A DNA stretch of 64,000 bases, taken from NCBI RefSeq assembly GCF_030499575.1, contig NZ_JASTLC010000001.1:1-64000 (forward strand), in the 5' to 3' direction. The translations under genes were made by a program, and so were the position numbers. Below the pieces are notes generated by a model. That model was not told the origin of the DNA. It saw only the letters and a list, made by a program, of their open reading frames with translations, and searched no databases. Positions 55,549 to 63,927 of this stretch are shown here, piece after piece; positions within the stretch are counted from its first letter, which is position 1, and each line of letters begins with the position of its first letter. The stretch comes from Streptomyces sp. DG2A-72. GTDB lineage: Bacteria; Actinomycetota; Actinomycetes; Streptomycetales; Streptomycetaceae.

Positions 55549-55745
55549 GCTACTGAGGTTTTCGACCACGTGGCCACGGCCTCCTCGTCGCGCTCGGCGG
55601 CCCGCCGCACCGGCGCCTGCACCGTGAAGCCCATCTGGCGCAGGATGCGCCAGGTCTGGGCCGGGCTGAAGCGCACGTGGAAGCGCCGGGCGATCACGGT
55701 GGCCACCCGGGCCAGGGTCCAACGCTGGTCCTCCGTCCAGCCGTG
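55549..55745 (-). mobile_element. IS630 deletion derivative, about 200 bases
   Basis: Reading the minus strand, 55745 to about 55567 matches the transposase interior of the element at 52260-53411 (HGWTEDQRWTLARVATVIAR, RFHVRFSPAQTWRILRQMGF, ERDEEAVATW), then jumps straight to its right terminal repeat CGAAAACCTCAGTA at 55550-55563. About 615 bases are missing between those points, and the 5' part is also absent, so only one terminal repeat remains. Confidence 0.82.
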
Positions 55746-55992
55746 CCGACCTGGCCGACGACCCGTTGGCCCCTCATCCGGACACATTGGAGGTCATCAA
55801 TGGCCGCCATACCAGTCGTGGGCAGATCAACTACGCCGTCCCCGATGCTCTCCAACTCCAGCGGCCTTCCGCCGTTACCACGCAGACCACGGTGTCCAGC
55901 ACGGCGACATCGTCGCGATAGCGCTCGATGCATTTCTTCGTGCCAAGGGCTACCCGCCCGAACTCCCCTCTGCTAGGGCTGACGCCTCGTGA
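55746..55992 (+). pseudogene. C-terminal fragment of an unknown protein, frame-broken
   Basis: One frame reads DLADDPLAPHPDTLEVINGR and HTSRGQINYAVPDALQLQ; after a shift near 55870 another reads RRYHADHGVQHGDIVAIALD and AFLRAKGYPPELPSARADAS with TGA at 55990-55992. It begins at the edge of the IS630 remnant and has no start. The stop overlaps the GTG of the HNH gene as GTGA. The pattern resembles small helical proteins next to partition genes on actinobacterial mobile elements, but the family is not certain. Confidence 0.45.
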
Positions 55993-56618
55993 GAGGGGCA
56001 TCCGATCAACTCCTGCTGGGGGACGTCGCTCCCGCCCACCGTCCCTCGGAAACTCGGGCCGAACAACTCTCGCTCCTTGGGGAACCAATACCGGTTCGGC
56101 TCCCTGCGGAACTCTGGCGTGCTTGGTTGAGCGACGAGGACGTTGTCGCTCGGTTCGAAGCCAAGCGTAATGCCAGGTCGGCGCACCAATGTGCGCCGTG
56201 GCTCGGGGCCGTAAGTTCAACGGGCCACGGATCTTTCCGCGCAGCGAGCCTTCCTGGGCCGTCCCGGCGCGGAACCGTGCCAGCTCATCTGTTCGCCTAC
56301 CAGCTCGCTCATGGAGTGATAGACCGAACTGGCTGGACCGCTGCCGACGACTCGGTCGTGTGTCATACGTGCGATTTCCACGGCTGTACCAATCCTGCCC
56401 ATCTACGGCTCGGGACAGCAGCAGAGAACCGCGTGGAGTGGTCGCTGCGCCGGGGCAATCCCCGCAGTCCGCTTGCGGATACACGCGGGGCCGCTGGGCG
56501 GACACGAGCCATTGCTGAGGCGATTCGTGCAGGGCTCTGCGCGGGTGAGCTCGCCGAGCAGATTGAGCACCGCATTCAGGCCGCCGAGGAAGCAGGCCAC
56601 CCACTCACCCTCTGGTGA
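55989..56618 (+). CDS. HNH endonuclease-like protein
   Basis: The 209-residue protein starts at GTG 55989, overlapping the upstream stop. The C-terminal part holds VVCHTCDFHGCTNPAHLRLG and TAAENRVEWSLRRGNP, a zinc-binding HNH-type motif with CxxC, the C-x-NPxHL core and a GTxxEN end, typical of phage and mobile-element HNH nucleases. The N-terminal part (VRLPAELWRAWLSDEDVVAR) has no recognised domain. A helical tail follows (AIRAGLCAGELAEQIEHRIQ). It probably belongs to the integrative element whose integrase stump lies at 51837. DNA target unknown. Confidence 0.75.
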   Translation: MRGASDQLLLGDVAPAHRPSETRAEQLSLLGEPIPVRLPAELWRAWLSDEDVVARFEAKRNARSAHQCAPWLGAVSSTGHGSFRAASLPGPSRRGTVPAHLFAYQLAHGVIDRTGWTAADDSVVCHTCDFHGCTNPAHLRLGTAAENRVEWSLRRGNPRSPLADTRGAAGRTRAIAEAIRAGLCAGELAEQIEHRIQAAEEAGHPLTLW

Positions 56619-56651
56619 AGTGCTCGGTGCCGAGGGTGCCCCGGTGCTGGC

Positions 56652-57338
56652 CTACATGGTCTGTTTCATGCTGTGGGTGTGCACTATCGCCAACGCGGCA
56701 GCCTCGGCCAAGGTCTCGGCGACAGGTAGGCCAGTCTGCCGAAGGATGCCGGCGTGGGTCAGGCCCCCGGCGTACGGCACCGCGTGCACGCGGTTGGCGA
56801 ACGCGGCACGGACGTCATCCAGGGCGTCCCCGATGACCACGATCGGACGGTCTCCGATGATTTCTCGCAGCATCGCCACGTGCTTCGCAAGGGGCTGCTT
56901 CTTGCTCCTGGCGGACGGACCCGTCCGTCCGCCGACCCGCAGGAACAGGGAGGCGATGCCCAGTTCTGAGATGTGCCGTGTCAGCCTGTTGTGGGCGCTC
57001 AGCGACAGTATGGAATGGCTGCAACCGCTGCGGATCAGTCTTGCGAGCAGCTTGTCGGTTCCGGTCGTGAGCTGGGCCGACGGTCGTCGGGATTGGTAGG
57101 TCTCGAAGGCGACGCTCGCGTTCACTCGCTCCCGATCCGTTAGGGCCCGGCAGAGTATGGCAGCGCACAGGGCGGGGGCTGATGTGGCGAAGTGGCGACG
57201 GACCGCGTCGAGATCGACCGGTTCAGCGCCCAGAGAGGCCAGGGCTGCGTTCACCGCTCCGACTTGGTGCTGGGCGTCGTCGGCGAGGGTGCCCCTCCAT
57301 CCCCACACTAAGTGTGGGCGGTTGAAGTTGCGTGGCAC
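56652..57338 (-). CDS. HAD-superfamily protein lacking the usual nucleophilic aspartate
   Basis: The 228-residue protein starts MPRNFNRPHLVWGWRGTLAD at ATG 57338. In related HAD hydrolases motif I is VWDWNGTL; here it is VWGWRGTL, so the nucleophilic Asp is Gly. The cap region follows (QVGAVNAALASLGAEPVDLD, ALTDRERVNASVAFETYQ), then motif II in HSILSLSAHNRLTRHI, motif III Lys in ARSKKQPLAKHVAMLREIIG and motif IV in IVVIGDALDDVRAAFANRVH. The other motifs are kept, so the protein may fold but should not form the phospho-enzyme intermediate. It stands alone on the minus strand. Sequencing error at two nearby codons is the alternative. Confidence 0.72.
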   Translation of the reverse strand: MPRNFNRPHLVWGWRGTLADDAQHQVGAVNAALASLGAEPVDLDAVRRHFATSAPALCAAILCRALTDRERVNASVAFETYQSRRPSAQLTTGTDKLLARLIRSGCSHSILSLSAHNRLTRHISELGIASLFLRVGGRTGPSARSKKQPLAKHVAMLREIIGDRPIVVIGDALDDVRAAFANRVHAVPYAGGLTHAGILRQTGLPVAETLAEAAALAIVHTHSMKQTM

Positions 57339-57752
57339 AGGAAGTGATTCCTCTCTTGATCTGGCCCGGACATTCAGCGGAACTGGGTGAGCTCACGCCC
57401 TGACAGCGTGTGACCGTTCCCGCGTCGACCAGCTGTCAGCACGCCGAGCGTGTCTGCCGACAGGGCTGGGCGGCTGGTGCGGGGTCCGCCGCGTGGTGCA
57501 TACGGGTCCTCCACAACTGCATAGAGGGCCGGGAGGCCCTTCGCTCCCCGGACCACCGTCCGCTCTGAGTGCCGAGAGGCTCCCGTCCGCCGAGCAGGGA
57601 GTCGGGATTTCGGTGACAGGTCCGCGACCCCATGCCCCCGGTAGGGGACGACACCGGGGCTGCCGTGTGCGGCAGTCAGCAGTGCTCGCGGGCACGGACG
57701 CCCGGCATCGGCTGCTGAGACTGCTGGCACGAGACACGCAGCGCCTGTCCGG
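57339..57752. other. no gene recognised
   Basis: About 415 bases between two minus-strand genes. Open frames occur but without recognisable domain or ribosome site. It should hold the promoter for the HAD-like gene. Confidence 0.4.
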
Positions 57753-58526
57753 TCAGCGCACGCGGGCAACGCCTCCGTGGATGTCGGTGGGTTCCGGCGA
57801 GGTTCCGGGGTCAGGACGCCACAAGGGACACGAGACGATGCCCGGTTCAAGCGTGTCTAGGCCGCCGTAGAAGGCGGTGAGCTGTCCGGGGCTGCGCAGC
57901 ACGTAGGGAACCGCTCCGGTGTCGTTGTATCCCTGCTGAGCCTTGACGAGGTCCGGGTCGGTGTCGATGCCGTCGTAGTGCACAAAGTAGCTGCCCGGGG
58001 ACAGCGCTGCCTGGAGGTGGCGGACGATCGCCATGGCTTCTTCATGGTCAGGTATGTGGCCGAGTACGCCCATGAGCATCAGGGCGATGGGCTGGTTGAA
58101 GTCGAGGATCGGGCCGGCGGCGTCGAGGATCTTCCGCGGGTCGTGCAGGTCGGCGTCGGCGTGTGCGGTGACGCCCTCGGGTGTGCTGTAGAGCAGGGCC
58201 TCTGCGTGAGCCAGAACGATCGGGTCGTTGTCCACGTAGACGACCTTGGCGTCCGGGGCGATTCGCTGGGCGACCTGGTGAGTGTTGTCCTCGGTCGGAA
58301 GGCCAGTGCCGACGTCGAGGAACTGACGCACGCCCAGATCGCCTGCGAGTGTGGTCACCGTGCGGATCAGGTACCGGCGCGACTCTTGAGCCATCGTCAC
58401 CACTTGAGGGGCGATCTGGCTGTAGGCGTCGCCCGCCTCACGGTCGACCTCGTAGTTGTCCTTGCCGCCCAGCCAGTAGTTCCAAATGCGTGCCGAGTGC
58501 GGGACGGAAGTGTCGATAGTGCGCAC
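57753..58526 (-). CDS. DUF574-family SAM-dependent methyltransferase (first copy)
   Basis: The 257-residue protein starts MRTIDTSVPHSARIWNYWLG with the diagnostic GGKDNYEVDREAGDAYSQIA of the DUF574/Methyltransf_19 family, very abundant in Streptomyces. The SAM-binding fold follows with VRQFLDVGTGLPTEDNTHQV, AKVVYVDNDPIVLAHAEALL and QPIALMLMGVLGHIPDHEEA, ending GVARVR. Substrates of the family are not known; members commonly accompany XRE/DUF397 regulator pairs. A small membrane-protein gene lies upstream on the same strand. A paralogue lies at 60747 on the other strand; the two share the family motifs but differ widely in sequence, so this is not a recent duplication. Confidence 0.92.
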   Translation of the reverse strand: MRTIDTSVPHSARIWNYWLGGKDNYEVDREAGDAYSQIAPQVVTMAQESRRYLIRTVTTLAGDLGVRQFLDVGTGLPTEDNTHQVAQRIAPDAKVVYVDNDPIVLAHAEALLYSTPEGVTAHADADLHDPRKILDAAGPILDFNQPIALMLMGVLGHIPDHEEAMAIVRHLQAALSPGSYFVHYDGIDTDPDLVKAQQGYNDTGAVPYVLRSPGQLTAFYGGLDTLEPGIVSCPLWRPDPGTSPEPTDIHGGVARVR

Positions 58527-58756
58527 GGTGTTCTCCGGAAAGATCGAATCGGGATGCTGATCCGGCGGAACAGCACCAGGGACAGGAGCGGCCCCTCCCT
58601 CGGCAACGAGAAGGCCGGGTGGGACCGGCGAGCAGGGCTGCCCGCGACGGGGGTGACGTTGGGCTCGCTTGCCGAGGTCAGGGGCTGGACTATCAACCGC
58701 GGAGGGCAGCCCGACGGACGCCCGGGCGGCGTGTCTCCAAGATCCGGTAGCCCGGT

Positions 58757-58932
58757 CTAGGCGCGGACATCGCTACCAATTGCGGTGAGACTGCGAACGA
58801 GCTGGCTGGTGGCCGGTTCGACTGAGGTGCCTGTAGAGAGAAGCCCAGCAGTGCCGCCATCACGGCATGCCCGATCTCCAGACCGCTCCTGCGGATCAGG
58901 AACCACACCACCACCGCCCAGCCCAAGGACAA
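58757..58932 (-). pseudogene. small membrane protein, frame-broken
   Basis: One frame reads LGWAVVVWFLIRRSGLEIGH and AVMAALLGFSL; after a one-base shift near 58838 it continues STGTSVEPATSQLVRSLTAI and GSDVRA with TAG at 58757. This matches a short Streptomyces membrane-protein pattern with one helix followed by a polar C-terminus, about 60 residues. The true start upstream of 58932 is not clear. Function unknown. Confidence 0.5.
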
Positions 58933-59904
58933 GGGAAATGCGGAAGCTCACGCAGGTGCGCTTCTGCCGGAAGCGTGTTCCCAAGATGTCGGGACAGACG
59001 GCGGCTCGGGACTGCGAAGCGGAGGCAAGCCGGGTGCTTTCCGGACGGCGGGTTGGGATGCCAGCTGCTAAGGCCGCTGGAGTGAGCCGTCGAAATGGGA
59101 TAATTGTGGGCACGCGGGCATCCCCTCGTGGTGTGCGGGGAGCTCCTGCGTCAGGAGTGGGCGGCCAAGGAGGACAGTTCCCACCTCTGGATTGGCACGT
59201 CTATCCTGAACACGGCGCGTGCTGCTACACGCTGCCGGAGCTCCACCAGGGCTGATGTTGGATTCGCGTTCGGGTGGTGCCGTGAGTTGGCTCAGTGATG
59301 GCCGTTCCTTCGCCAAAAGGGGCGGCCATTGCGCTCCGTGCGGGGTAGCGCTCATCTGCAGCCGACCGGCATCAACGGTCAGCCGGTGTAAGGATGGTTG
59401 AGAAAAGTGGCGGCTGGCCTGGTGCGGCACCGCCAGTTGCATCAGTGGAGCGAGGAGTTGCTGGGCCCCAGCGGTCGGCAACTGGCCGGGCAGCAGGCTG
59501 ACAAGCCGCCGCCTCGGGTTCCCCCGTCACAAGCCCAGTGCCCCGGTATGTGCACTTGGCAGGGATGCGCAGACCCGCGTCACTACTGCTGCCAGGACCG
59601 CCGGCGTTCTCCCCGCTGACGGCGCCCCTTCCCTGCGCCGGCTGGCGCGGATTAAGCCCGTTCATTCGTCCTCCCGGTCATGCCCCGTAAGCGTCGACCC
59701 CACCCAACTCGCTACAGGGCACAGTTCAACCACGCGTACGCGAAGGGAGCCCGGCGGCTGGGCCGCACAGTCTCGCGGCATCCCTCCACCCGCAACTGCG
59801 CGGCCACTGCAGTGGGTTACACACTCAACGGGTTGCGCACAAAGATTGCAAGATGCAAGGTATGCACTGTCAGCAAGTTGAAGAAAATGCCGGAAGGGGG
59901 TTCT
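58933..59904. other. gene-poor stretch, no gene recognised
   Basis: About 970 bases. Several short frames, for example one on the plus strand ending WHVYPEHGACCYTLPELHQG near 59255 and one at 59398-59619, show no recognisable domain. The last 100 bases before the XRE gene are lower in G+C and hold repeated TGCA steps (around 59845-59870), probably its promoter and operator. Confidence 0.4.
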
Positions 59905-60750
59905 GTGGCTCGCGAAAGGTCTGGTAGGACCGTCGCGCACCTCGTTCTCGCCACCCGGCTCAAAATCCTGCGCGAATCCGCAGGGATGTCTCGCGGGGAC
60001 GCTGCCACCGCCCTCGGAGCCCACGTGGCGACCGTCCGCCGCATCGAGTTGGCTGAGACATCTCTAGATGAGGGTCAGGTCCACACCCTGCTGACGGCGT
60101 ACGGCGCGAGCGCTGACGAGATCAAGGAGTTCCTCGGGCAGCTCGCGACTGCCAATCTCCCCGGCTGGTGGCATCCTTGGCGTTCTGTCATGGACGCCTG
60201 GCAGCTGGACCTGATGAGTGTGGAGTCCGCGGCCCGGATCATCCGCGTGTGGGAGCCAGCGCTCATTCCTGCGCTGCTGCGTACACCGTCCTACGCTCGC
60301 GCCGTCGACGACGTCCGTAGACCTGACCTGTCCCCTGCGGACAAGGACCGGCGGACTGAGCTGCTCGTGGAACGCCAGAAGCAGTTGCGTGACCAGCACA
60401 CGCGCATCTGGGCAGTGATGTCGGCCGCGGCGCTGCATACTTCCGTCGGCGGTGAAGGAGTGATGGCCGAGCAGCGGCAGGCACTGAGAGCAGCCGTCGA
60501 GCGCCCTGACGTGACCTTGCAGATTCACCCTCTGGAAGGACCATTCCACGCCATGATCGGCATGCCAACCGTGACCCTGTACCGGGTCGACGTGCCCGAG
60601 ATCCCCGACCACGTGGTCCGTGAAGGAGGTCTGTCCGGAGCCGCTGAAATCTCAGACGCCCTGCAAGTGGTGATGGCATATCGCGTGCTGCTAGACCACA
60701 CCAGCGTTATCGCGCCCCATCCTGACAAATCAAAGGAAGCATTAGAATGA
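59905..60750 (+). CDS. XRE-family regulator with DUF5753 domain
   Basis: The 281-residue regulator has a helix-turn-helix at about residues 12-65 (LATRLKILRESAGMSRGDAA, LGAHVATVRRIELAETSLDE) and a C-terminal DUF5753 ligand or partner domain (WDLMSVESAA-type residues leading to RIIRVWEPALIPALLRTPSY, RRTELLVERQKQLRDQHTRI, GVMAEQRQALRAAVERPDVT and LQIHPLEGPFHAMIGMPTVT). GTG 59905 is chosen because GGAAGGGGG lies four bases upstream; the in-frame ATG at 59887 is an alternative. The stop overlaps the methyltransferase ATG as ATGA. In Streptomyces such regulators usually pair with a DUF397 protein; none is seen here. Confidence 0.9.
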   Translation: MARERSGRTVAHLVLATRLKILRESAGMSRGDAATALGAHVATVRRIELAETSLDEGQVHTLLTAYGASADEIKEFLGQLATANLPGWWHPWRSVMDAWQLDLMSVESAARIIRVWEPALIPALLRTPSYARAVDDVRRPDLSPADKDRRTELLVERQKQLRDQHTRIWAVMSAAALHTSVGGEGVMAEQRQALRAAVERPDVTLQIHPLEGPFHAMIGMPTVTLYRVDVPEIPDHVVREGGLSGAAEISDALQVVMAYRVLLDHTSVIAPHPDKSKEALE

Positions 60751-61544
60751 CCGAACCGACCCGTTTATCCTCGCAGATCGACACGTCCGTCGCTCATAGC
60801 GCGCGCGTCTGGAACTACTGGCTGGGTGGCAAGGACCACTATCCCGCAGACCAGGCCGCCGGCGACGCCTACAGCAGCAAGTACCCCAACATCGTCCCGT
60901 TCGCAGGGGAGTCCCGGGACTTCCTGCGGCGCACGACCACGTTCCTGGCCAAGGAAGCCGGGATCCGGCAGTTCATCGACCTGGGGGCCGGGCTGCCCAC
61001 GAGCAACAACACCCACGAGGTCGCACAGCGGATCTCCCCCGACTGCCGAGTGGTCTATTTGGACCACGACCCGATCGTGCTTCTCCACGTCCACGCGCTG
61101 CTCACCAGCACTCCCGAGGGCGCTACGGCCTATGTGCAGGCGGACATGCGTGACACGGACGCGGTCTTGACAGGTGGAGCCAAGACGCTGGACATGACTG
61201 AGCCGATTGCTCTGGTCATCAGCGATGTGCTGGGCCACATCGTGGACTGGGACGAGGCCCGGGGTCTTGTTCGCCGGCTGGTTGACCGCCTTCCTTCGGG
61301 CAGCTACCTGTCGCTGAGCCACTCCACCGCCGCGGACGAGAAACATCAAGCGGTACAGGACGAATACAACAGCTCCGGGGCGATTCCCTACATCTTCCGT
61401 GAACCATCGGTGGCCATCGAGCTCTTCGAGGGCACCGAACTAATCGAACCTGGGTTTACGAGTTGGCCGCGCTGGCGCCCAGACGCCAATACCGGCCGAC
61501 TCACCGACCGCGCGGGCTGGGGCGGGGTGGCGCGGATCTCATGA
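60747..61544 (+). CDS. DUF574-family SAM-dependent methyltransferase (second copy)
   Basis: A 265-residue paralogue: RLSSQIDTSVAHSARVWNYW, LGGKDHYPADQAAGDAYSSK, IRQFIDLGAGLPTSNNTHEV, CRVVYLDHDPIVLLHVHALL and EPIALVISDVLGHIVDWDEA, ending GWGGVARIS. The SAM-binding acidic residue in VVYLDHDP and the family signature GGKDxY are present. It is translationally coupled on both sides, sharing ATGA with the XRE gene upstream and overlapping the next ATG at 61541. This is good evidence that the three genes act together. The methyl acceptor is unknown. Confidence 0.93.
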   Translation: MTEPTRLSSQIDTSVAHSARVWNYWLGGKDHYPADQAAGDAYSSKYPNIVPFAGESRDFLRRTTTFLAKEAGIRQFIDLGAGLPTSNNTHEVAQRISPDCRVVYLDHDPIVLLHVHALLTSTPEGATAYVQADMRDTDAVLTGGAKTLDMTEPIALVISDVLGHIVDWDEARGLVRRLVDRLPSGSYLSLSHSTAADEKHQAVQDEYNSSGAIPYIFREPSVAIELFEGTELIEPGFTSWPRWRPDANTGRLTDRAGWGGVARIS

Positions 61545-63007
61545 TGACGGGCAGTGAGGGGCACGCGCCTGTCTCTCCCGTGGAGGTGACGCGGTGTCAG
61601 GTAGTGCGACGGCTCACCCGTGCAGCGGCCCACTCGGACGCTCAGCTGATTGCTCAGGTGGCCGCCCTGGCCGGGGGTTGGGCCGTCCTTGTCGACCTCA
61701 TGGGAGGCGTCCTCTGCAGCAGCCCTCACACCGCTGGACCCGAGGGGGTGCGTGCTGCCGCGCACCCCCCGCTCTACCCGCACCTGACGATCCGCAAGAT
61801 GAACGGTGCCGTCCTCGTCGTCAGCCCCGGCACTGCGCAATCCGCATCCCGCATCGACCTGGTCATGCGGACCACCGTTGATCTCCTCAGAATGCAGGCC
61901 CGGGTTCGCAAGGCAGAGGAGACGCACCACGCTGAGCAGCGGCTGCACACGGTCGTGTTGCGTCTCCTACTGAGTGGCCAACCTCATTTGGCCACCGACG
62001 TGCTGGGCTGTACCGGAGTCACGCATGCCACGGTGTTCCGGCTAGCCGGGCCGTCAGTACATGCCGCGTATCGGGCTCATTGGAGAGCAATGCAGCCCAG
62101 CGCATCCCTCAGTGACCCCGGAATGCTGGTGTGTGTGAATGGCCATGAATTGGTGGTCGTCGCTCTCCACGGCATCGGCGGTGACCGCCACTCGGCACAC
62201 TCCCTCGTCACGCGCATCGCCGACCGGTATCAGCTGGCCGGTGGTGCTTCGGACTCGTTGCCGCTGGACATGGTCGCTACCGCGTGGGCCGAGGCCGGGA
62301 ATGCGCGTCACAGCGCAAGGGCCGGCAGCCTGACGTGCGCGACCTTTCTGGGCCCGCGCGGGCTGCTTCGCGCTGTTCCTGCCCGTCGGCTCGTCTCTTG
62401 GTCCGCAGCAATCCTCAGACCCCTTGATCGCCAGCAGCACAGGACACTGGAGGCATACCTGCGGTCGGGATCCGCTCAGGCCGCCGCGTCAGTGCTCGAC
62501 GTGTCCGAAGGCACCGTGCGCATGCGGCTGCGCGTCATCGGTACTTTGCTTGCCACCGAATTGGACAACCCCACCGTGCAGGCCCAGCTGCTGCTGGCGG
62601 TGCGGGCGCCGACCGCTGCTAGACAGATCGCCTCGCCTGCACGCCTTGTGCCCGATCCCCCGCTGCCCGCCAGTCTCCTCAGCCCCGAGGATGCCCGCCG
62701 CTGGGCGTCGGCCCTGCTCAAACCGCTGGACCGGCCACTGCGGATCGCCCTTCGCTGTTGGCTCCAACACCGTGGCCGCACGGCTCCCGCTGCCTCCGAG
62801 CTGGGCCTGAGCCGGAGCACGCTCAGCGACTGGCTGAACAAGTGCGGCAGGGCGCTGTTCCTCGACCTGTCGTCCACCGCAGTACGGGCGGAACTCCACC
62901 TAGCCGCCGAGACGATCGCGACTCCCGACGACGCCCCGGCTCTGTTGCCACGGCGGGGAGGCAGAACCTATCGAGGGGCACACTCGCATGATCATCACAA
63001 GTCGTGA
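61541..63007 (+). CDS. PucR/CdaR-like helix-turn-helix regulator
   Basis: The 488-residue protein begins MMTGSEGHAPVSPVEVTRCQ, overlapping the methyltransferase stop. The N-terminal half has a purine-catabolism-regulator-like sensor layout (LAGGWAVLVDLMGGVLCSSP, HAEQRLHTVVLRLLLSGQPH, LVCVNGHELVVVALHGIGGD). Two C-terminal helix-turn-helix segments are visible: LRSGSAQAAASVLDVSEGTV with RMRLRVIGTLL near residues 310-345, and LQHRGRTAPAASELGLSRST with LSDWLNKCGRALFLDLSS near 410-450. Duplicated PucR-type DNA-binding ends are unusual. It is probably the regulator or effector of the coupled XRE-DUF574 operon. Confidence 0.82.
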   Translation: MMTGSEGHAPVSPVEVTRCQVVRRLTRAAAHSDAQLIAQVAALAGGWAVLVDLMGGVLCSSPHTAGPEGVRAAAHPPLYPHLTIRKMNGAVLVVSPGTAQSASRIDLVMRTTVDLLRMQARVRKAEETHHAEQRLHTVVLRLLLSGQPHLATDVLGCTGVTHATVFRLAGPSVHAAYRAHWRAMQPSASLSDPGMLVCVNGHELVVVALHGIGGDRHSAHSLVTRIADRYQLAGGASDSLPLDMVATAWAEAGNARHSARAGSLTCATFLGPRGLLRAVPARRLVSWSAAILRPLDRQQHRTLEAYLRSGSAQAAASVLDVSEGTVRMRLRVIGTLLATELDNPTVQAQLLLAVRAPTAARQIASPARLVPDPPLPASLLSPEDARRWASALLKPLDRPLRIALRCWLQHRGRTAPAASELGLSRSTLSDWLNKCGRALFLDLSSTAVRAELHLAAETIATPDDAPALLPRRGGRTYRGAHSHDHHKS

Positions 63008-63048
63008 TCACTCGGCGTTGCGCCGAGGTTTAGTGGAGAACTCAGACC

Positions 63049-63534
63049 GTGGTCCTTGCCCCCCGGCACCAGGGCTCGCTGGAAGGCCGCGCGAACGTCG
63101 TCGTCGCTGTCCGCCCGCGGGACGCCTGTGCTTCCCGCCCGGCCTCGCGGCTTGACGACAACGGGATGGCCAAAGCCTTCGACCTGGCCGGGCTGTCCGG
63201 CCTCACCCGCACCGGAACCACCGCGGGCACGGTCGCCTACATGCCCCGGGCCCAGCTGATCAGCTTCAAGTACGCCAAGCCCGAAGTCGACGTGTGGGCC
63301 ACCGCGGCCACGCTCTACGCCATGCTGACTGGCACTACACCGCGCGATTTCGCGCCGTCCGCCGATCCCATCCTCGTAGTCCTCCAGAAACGGCCAGTCC
63401 CCATCCGCCAACGAAACCCGTCGCTGCCACGCCGTCTCGCCGAAGTGATCGACGAAGCCCTGATCGACAACCCACGGATCACCGTCACGTCTGCAGACAT
63501 GTTCAAGCGACCTCTTCAAGAGGCCGTGTCATGA
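63049..63534 (+). pseudogene. serine/threonine protein kinase, C-lobe fragment
   Basis: The frame reads DNGMAKAFDLAGLSGLTRTG and TTAGTVAYMPRAQLISFKYA, then KPEVDVWATAATLYAMLTGT, PVPIRQRNPSLPRRLAEVID and NPRITVTSADMFKRPLQEAV. This is the activation loop through the end of a bacterial protein kinase, with the subdomain VIII equivalent AYMPRAQ and the DVWATAATLYAMLTG helix. The ATP-binding lobe and catalytic HRD Asp are absent; the preceding residues are unrelated. About 120 of roughly 270 catalytic residues remain. A non-catalytic remnant. Confidence 0.72.
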
Positions 63535-63837
63535 CTACCGCCCGCAGGACTACCCCCACCTGCGTGCTCAGCCCGGTCGAGTACGAACACCGCCAGACGC
63601 CAGCAGCGTGGCCCGGTCGTTTGAGAATGCCGGCCTCCTGCGATCCAATCGTCCTGGCACCAGCAGGTCAGGGGCTCGCCATCTGGCAGCGCTGCTACGG
63701 GACACGCTTGCCCCTCCTGCCCGGCCCCAGGATTCGGAGACGGTCGTGAGAATGAACGGCTGGACACGGCGTGAGACACCGCGAGAAGCCGCAGGTCACA
63801 GCACCACGACGTGACACGGATCGTGAGTCCCTACAAC
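63535..63837. other. no convincing gene; possible small ORF
   Basis: An ATG at 63531 overlaps the kinase-fragment stop and opens 72 codons (MTTARRTTPTCVLSPVEYEH) to 63749, without a recognisable domain. Another frame runs 63608-63814. Neither can be supported as a gene. Confidence 0.3.
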
Positions 63838-63910
63838 TCAATCGAGTCGTTTTCTCAACGAACCGAGTCGTTCGGGCTTCTGTCTCAGCGAACCTAGTCG
63901 CGCGACTGAG
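63834..63910. repeat. short direct repeats before a new gene
   Basis: Three related blocks: AACTCAATCGAGTCGTT (63835-63851), CTCAACGAACCGAGTCGTT (63854-63872) and CTCAGCGAACCTAGTCGCG (63884-63902), followed by GACTGAG. Spacing and similarity suggest repeated binding sites, for example of a transposase at a transposon end or a regulator. Confidence 0.6.
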
Positions 63911-63927
63911 TGCGCTGGGGGTGCGGG

